Below, piece by piece: positions 59,801 to 64,000 of a stretch of DNA of 64,000 nt (positions within the stretch are counted from its first letter, which is position 1; each line of letters starts with the position of its first letter). The DNA is taken from assembly GCF_964340395.1 (NCBI RefSeq), contig NC_135555.1, positions 26,153,725 through 26,217,724 on the forward strand, written 5' to 3'. This DNA comes from Glandiceps talaboti (Eukaryota > Hemichordata > Enteropneusta > Spengelidae). Both the position numbers and the translations under genes were made by a program. Below the pieces are notes generated by a model. That model did not search any database. It had not been told where the DNA came from and saw nothing but the letters and a program-made list of their open reading frames with translations.

Positions 59801-62800
59801 GATTGCTTTGAAGTGTAGGTACCCCTCGACATGTGAACATATAAACCCCTCCCCCTTAACAATGGATTGCTTTGAAGTGTAGATACCCCTCGACATGTGA
59901 CATATAAACCCCTCTCCCTTAACAATGGATTGCTTTGAAGTGTAGATACCCCTCGGCATATGAACATATAAACCCCTCCCCCTTAACAATGGATTGCTTT
60001 GAAGTGTAGATACCCCTCGGCATGTGAACATATAAACCCCTCCTCCTTAACAATGGATTGCTTTGAAGTGTAGATACCCCTCGGCATATGAACATATAAA
60101 CCCCTCCCCCTTAACAATGGATTGCTTTGAAGTGTAGATACCCCTCGGCATATGAACATATAAACCCCTCCTCCTTAACAATGGATTGCTTTGAAGTGTA
60201 GATACCCCTCGGCATGTGAACATATAGATCCCTCCCCCTTAACAATGGATTGCTTTGAAGTGTAGATACCCCTCGGCATGTGAACATATAAACCCCTCCC
60301 CCTTAACAATGGATTGCTTTGAAGTGTAGATACCCCTCGACATGTGAACATATAAATCCCTCCCCCTTAACAATGGATTGCTTTGAAGTGTAGATACCCC
60401 TCGACATGTGAACATATAAACCCCTCCCCCTTAACAATGGATTGCTTTGAAGTGTAGATACCCCTCGGCATGTGAACATATAAAACCTTCCCCCTTAACA
60501 ATGGATTGCTTTGAAGTGTAGATACCCCTCGACATGTGAACATATAAACCCCCTCCCCCTTATCAATGGATTGCTTTGAAGTGTAGATACCCCTCGACAT
60601 GTGAACATATAAACCCCTCCCCCTTAACAATGGATTGCTTTGAAGTGTAGATACCCCTCGACATGTGAACATATAAACCCCTCCCCCTTAACAATGGATT
60701 GCTTTGAAGTGTAGATACCCCTCGACATGTGAACATATAAACCCCTCCCCCTTAACAATGGATTGCTTTGAAGTGTAGATACCCCTCGACATGTGAACAT
60801 ATAAACCCCTCCCCCTTAACAATGGATTGCTTTGAAGTGTAGATACCCCTCGACATGTGAACATATAAACCCCTCCCCCTTAACAATGGATTGCTTTGAA
60901 GTGTAGATACCCCTCGACATGTGACATATAAACCCCTCCCCCTTAACAATGGATTGCTTTGAAGTGTAGATACCCCTCGACATGTGACATATAAACCCCT
61001 CCCCTTAACAATGGATTGCTTTGAAGTGTAGATACCCCTCGACATGTGACATATAAACCCCTCCCCCTTAACAATGGATTGCTTTGAAGTGTAGATACCC
61101 CTCGACATGTGAACATATAAACCCCTCCCCCTTAACAATGGATTGCTTTGAAGTGTAGATGACCCTCGGCATGTGAACATATAAACCCCTCCCCCTTAAC
61201 AATGGATTGCTTTGAAGTGTAGATACCCCTCGGCATGTGAACATATAAACCTCTCCCCCTTAACAATGGATTGCTTTGAAGCGTAGATACCCCTCGGCAT
61301 GTGAACATATAAACCCCCCCCCCTTAACAATGGATTGCTTTGAAGTGTAGATACCCCTTGGCATGTGAACATATAAACCCCTCCCCCTTAACAATGGATT
61401 GCTTTGAAGTGTAGATACCCCTCGGCATGTGAACATATAAACCCCTCCCCCTTAACAATGGATTGCTTTGAAGTGTAGATACCCCTCGGCATGTGAACAT
61501 ATAAACCCCTCCCCCTTAACAATGGATTGCTTTGAAGTGTAGATACCCCTCGGCATGTGAACATATAAACCCCTCCCCCTTAACAATGGATTGCTTTGAA
61601 GTGTAGATACCCCTCGGCATGTGAACATATAAACCCCTCCCCCTTAACAATGGATTGCTTTGAAGTGTAGATACCCCTCGGCATGTGACATATAAACCCC
61701 TTCCCCTTAACAATGGATTGCTTTGAAGTGTAGGTACCCCTCGACATGTGAACATATAAACCCCTCCCCCTTAACAATGGATTGCTTTGAAGTGTAGATA
61801 CCCCTCGGCATGTGACATATAAAGCCCTTCCCCTTGACAATGGATTGCTTTGAAGTGTAGATACCCCTCGACATGTGAACATATAAACCCCTCCCCCTTA
61901 ACAATGGATTGCTTTGAAGTGTAGATACCCCTCGACATGTGAACATATAAACCCCTCCCCCTTAACAATGGATTGCTTTGAAGTGTAGATACCCCTCGAC
62001 ATGTGAACATATAAACCCCTCCCCCTTAACAATGGATTGCTTTGAAGTGTAGATACCCCTCGACATGTGAACATATAAACCCCTCCCCCTTAACAATGGA
62101 TTGCTTTGAAGTGTAGATACCCCTCGACATGTGACATATAAACCCCTCCCCCTTAACAATGGATTGCTTTGAAGTGTAGATACCCCTCGACATGTGACAT
62201 ATAAACCCCTCCCCTTAACAATGGATTGCTTTGAAGTGTAGATACCCCTCGACATGTGACATATAAACCCCTCCCCCTTAACAATGGATTGCTTTGAAGT
62301 GTAGATACCCCTCGACATGTGAACATATAAACCCCTCCCCCTTAACAATGGATTGCTTTGAAGTGTAGATGACCCTCGGCATGTGAACATATAAACCCCT
62401 CCCCCTTAACAATGGATTGCTTTGAAGTGTAGATACCCCTCGGCATGTGAACATATAAACCTCTCCCCCTTAACAATGGATTGCTTTGAAGCGTAGATAC
62501 CCCTCGGCATGTGAACATATAAACCCCCCCCCCCTTAACAATGGATTGCTTTGAAGTGTAGATACCCCTTGGCATGTGAACATATAAACCCCTCCCCCTT
62601 AACAATGGATTGCTTTGAAGTGTAGATACCCCTCGGCATGTGAACATATAAACCCCTCCCCCTTAACAATGGATTGCTTTGAAGTGTAGATACCCCTCGG
62701 CATGTGAACATATAAACCCCTCCCCCTTAACAATGGATTGCTTTGAAGTGTAGATACCCCTCGGCATGTGAACATATAAACCCCTCCCCCTTAACAATGG

Positions 62801-64000
62801 ATTGCTTTGAAGTGTAGATACCCCTCGGCATGTGAACATATAAACCCCTCCCCCTTAACAATGGATTGCTTTGAAGTGTAGATACCCCTCGGCATGTGAC
62901 ATATAAACCCCTTCCCCTTAACAATGGATTGCTTTGAAGTGTAGGTACCCCTCGACATGTGAACATATAAACCCCTCCCCCTTAACAATGGATTGCTTTG
63001 AAGTGTAGATACCCCTCGGCATGTGACATATAAAGCCCTTCCCCTTGACAATGGATTGCTTTGAAGTGTAGATACCCCTCGACATATGAACATATAAACC
63101 CCTCCCCCTTAACAATGGATTGCTTTAAAGTGTAGGTACCCCTCGACATGTGAACATATAACCCCCCCCCTTAACAATGGATTGCTTTGAAGTGTAGATA
63201 CCCCTCGGCATGTGACATATAAACCCCTCTCCCTTAACAATGGATTGCTTTGAAGTGTAGATACCCCTCGGCATGTGAACATATAAACCCCTCCCCCTTA
63301 ACAATGGATTGCTTTGAAGTGTAGGTACCCCTTGACATGTGAACATATAACCCCCCCCCCTTAACAATGGATTGCTTTGAAGTGTAGATACCCCTCGACA
63401 TATGAACATATAAACCTCTCCCCCTTAACAATGGATTGCTTTGAAGTGTAGATACCCCTCGGCATGTGACATATAAACCCCTCCCCCTTAACAATGGATT
63501 GCTTTGAAGTGTAGATACCCCTCGGCATGTGACATATAAACCCCTTCTCCTTAACAATGGATTGCTTTGAAGTGTAGGTACCCCTCGACATGTGAACATA
63601 TAAACCCCCCGCCCCTTAACAATGGATTGCTTTGAAGTGTAGATACCCCTCGACATGTGAACATATAAACCCCTCCCCCTTAACAATGGATTGCTTTGAA
63701 GTGTAGATACCCCTCGGCATGTGAACATATAAACCCCTCCCCCTTAACAATGGATTGCTTTGAAGTGTAGATACCCCTCGGCATGTGACATATAAACCCC
63801 TCCCCCTTAACAATGGATTGCTTTGAAGTGTAGATACCCCTCGGCATGTGACATATAAATCTCCCCCTTAACAATGGATTGCTTTGAAGTATAGATACCC
63901 CTCGGCATGTGAACATATAAACCCCTCCCCCTTAACAATGGATTGCTTTGAAGTGTAGATACCCCTCGGCATGTGACATATAAACCCCTCCCCCTTAACA
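56835..64000 (-). repeat. 64-bp satellite array (about 112 units)
   Basis: Head-to-tail 64-bp units containing TTAACAATGGATTGCTTTGA and GATACCCCTCGGCATGTGAA on the + strand. Common variants are CGACATG for CGGCATG, TTTAAAG for TTTGAAG, GACCC for ACCCC, and a 63-bp form with GTGACAT for GTGAACAT. The minus strand stays open for up to about 160 codons in several frames. Unit length and single-base indels shift the frame repeatedly, so I read it as non-coding. The strand given is only that of these open frames. It continues beyond the window. Confidence 0.97.
60660..63095. repeat. about 1,210-bp (19-unit) higher-order repeat in the 64-bp satellite
   Basis: Unit variants from about 60660 to 61880 recur in the same order from about 61870 to 63090 at an offset of 1,210 bp, becoming 1,211 bp after a C-run difference near 61313/62524. 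Diagnostic variants include the short CCCCTCCCCTTAACAATGG unit (61000 and 62210), CTTGGCATG, GCGTAGATACC and AAAGCCCTTCCCCTTGACAA. Confidence 0.85.

Noticed and set aside
56835-64000. many minus-strand frames of 65-164 codons as a gene family
   Set aside because: They are shifted readings of a 64-bp satellite, with all frames open between indels; no start context or domain is conserved beyond the repeat itself.
1-64000. tRNA, rRNA or other RNA genes
   Set aside because: No cloverleaf with A and B boxes or rRNA-like core was recognised; the tRNA-like match at 14568 is a primer binding site only.

Overview
This is eukaryotic, almost certainly metazoan, DNA. It contains a Ty3/gypsy LTR retrotransposon, several Tx1-like non-LTR retrotransposons (LINEs), kilobase-scale satellites with higher-order repeats, and no convincing host gene beyond one possible short exon. 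The element types and AT-rich composition suggest a marine invertebrate, perhaps mollusc-like; the species cannot be fixed from the sequence. About half the window is tandem repeat, which suggests a heterochromatic, pericentromeric or subtelomeric block.

Layout. 1-9116: satellite of 72-bp units. 9152-9671: an imperfect palindrome of about 520 bp (foldback/MITE-like). 9672-11942: mostly unique DNA with a small hairpin, three tandem 40-bp repeats and one possible minus-strand exon. 11943-37126: satellite of 26-bp units interrupted by one complete LTR retrotransposon (12825-22947). 37127-54594: three LINE copies, all on the + strand and head to tail, separated or bounded by (ACT)n microsatellites. 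The first is scrambled and carries an antisense 3' fragment of its own family. 54595-55179: (ACT)n array with an embedded 57-bp minisatellite. 55180-56834: unique DNA with no gene seen. 56835-64000: satellite of 64-bp units running off the window.

The LTR element is the most notable object. Its two 1,739-bp LTRs look identical, it is flanked by a 4-bp duplication (ATAA), and removing it restores a perfect satellite unit. A tRNA-Lys(CUU)-type primer binding site, a purine tract and one uninterrupted 2,030-codon Gag-Pol frame with all catalytic motifs make it appear young and complete. Its Gag begins with an RRM closely resembling that of the polyadenylation factor CstF64. This is followed by a capsid region resembling vertebrate PNMA proteins, a coiled coil and a CCHC knuckle. 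RRM plus PNMA-like capsid in one polyprotein parallels the domain order of the domesticated PNMA family.

The LINEs each encode (or once encoded) a CCHC-bearing ORF1 and an ORF2 with AP endonuclease, reverse transcriptase and C-terminal zinc finger. LINE-2 and LINE-3 are clearly different subfamilies, yet both start just after an (ACT)n tract and all three copies end in AAAACTACTAC. This implies microsatellite-targeted integration. Three of the (ACT)n arrays share the same 29-bp non-repetitive core, as expected if each insertion duplicated a long target. All ORF2s are broken; only LINE-3 ORF1 is fully open.
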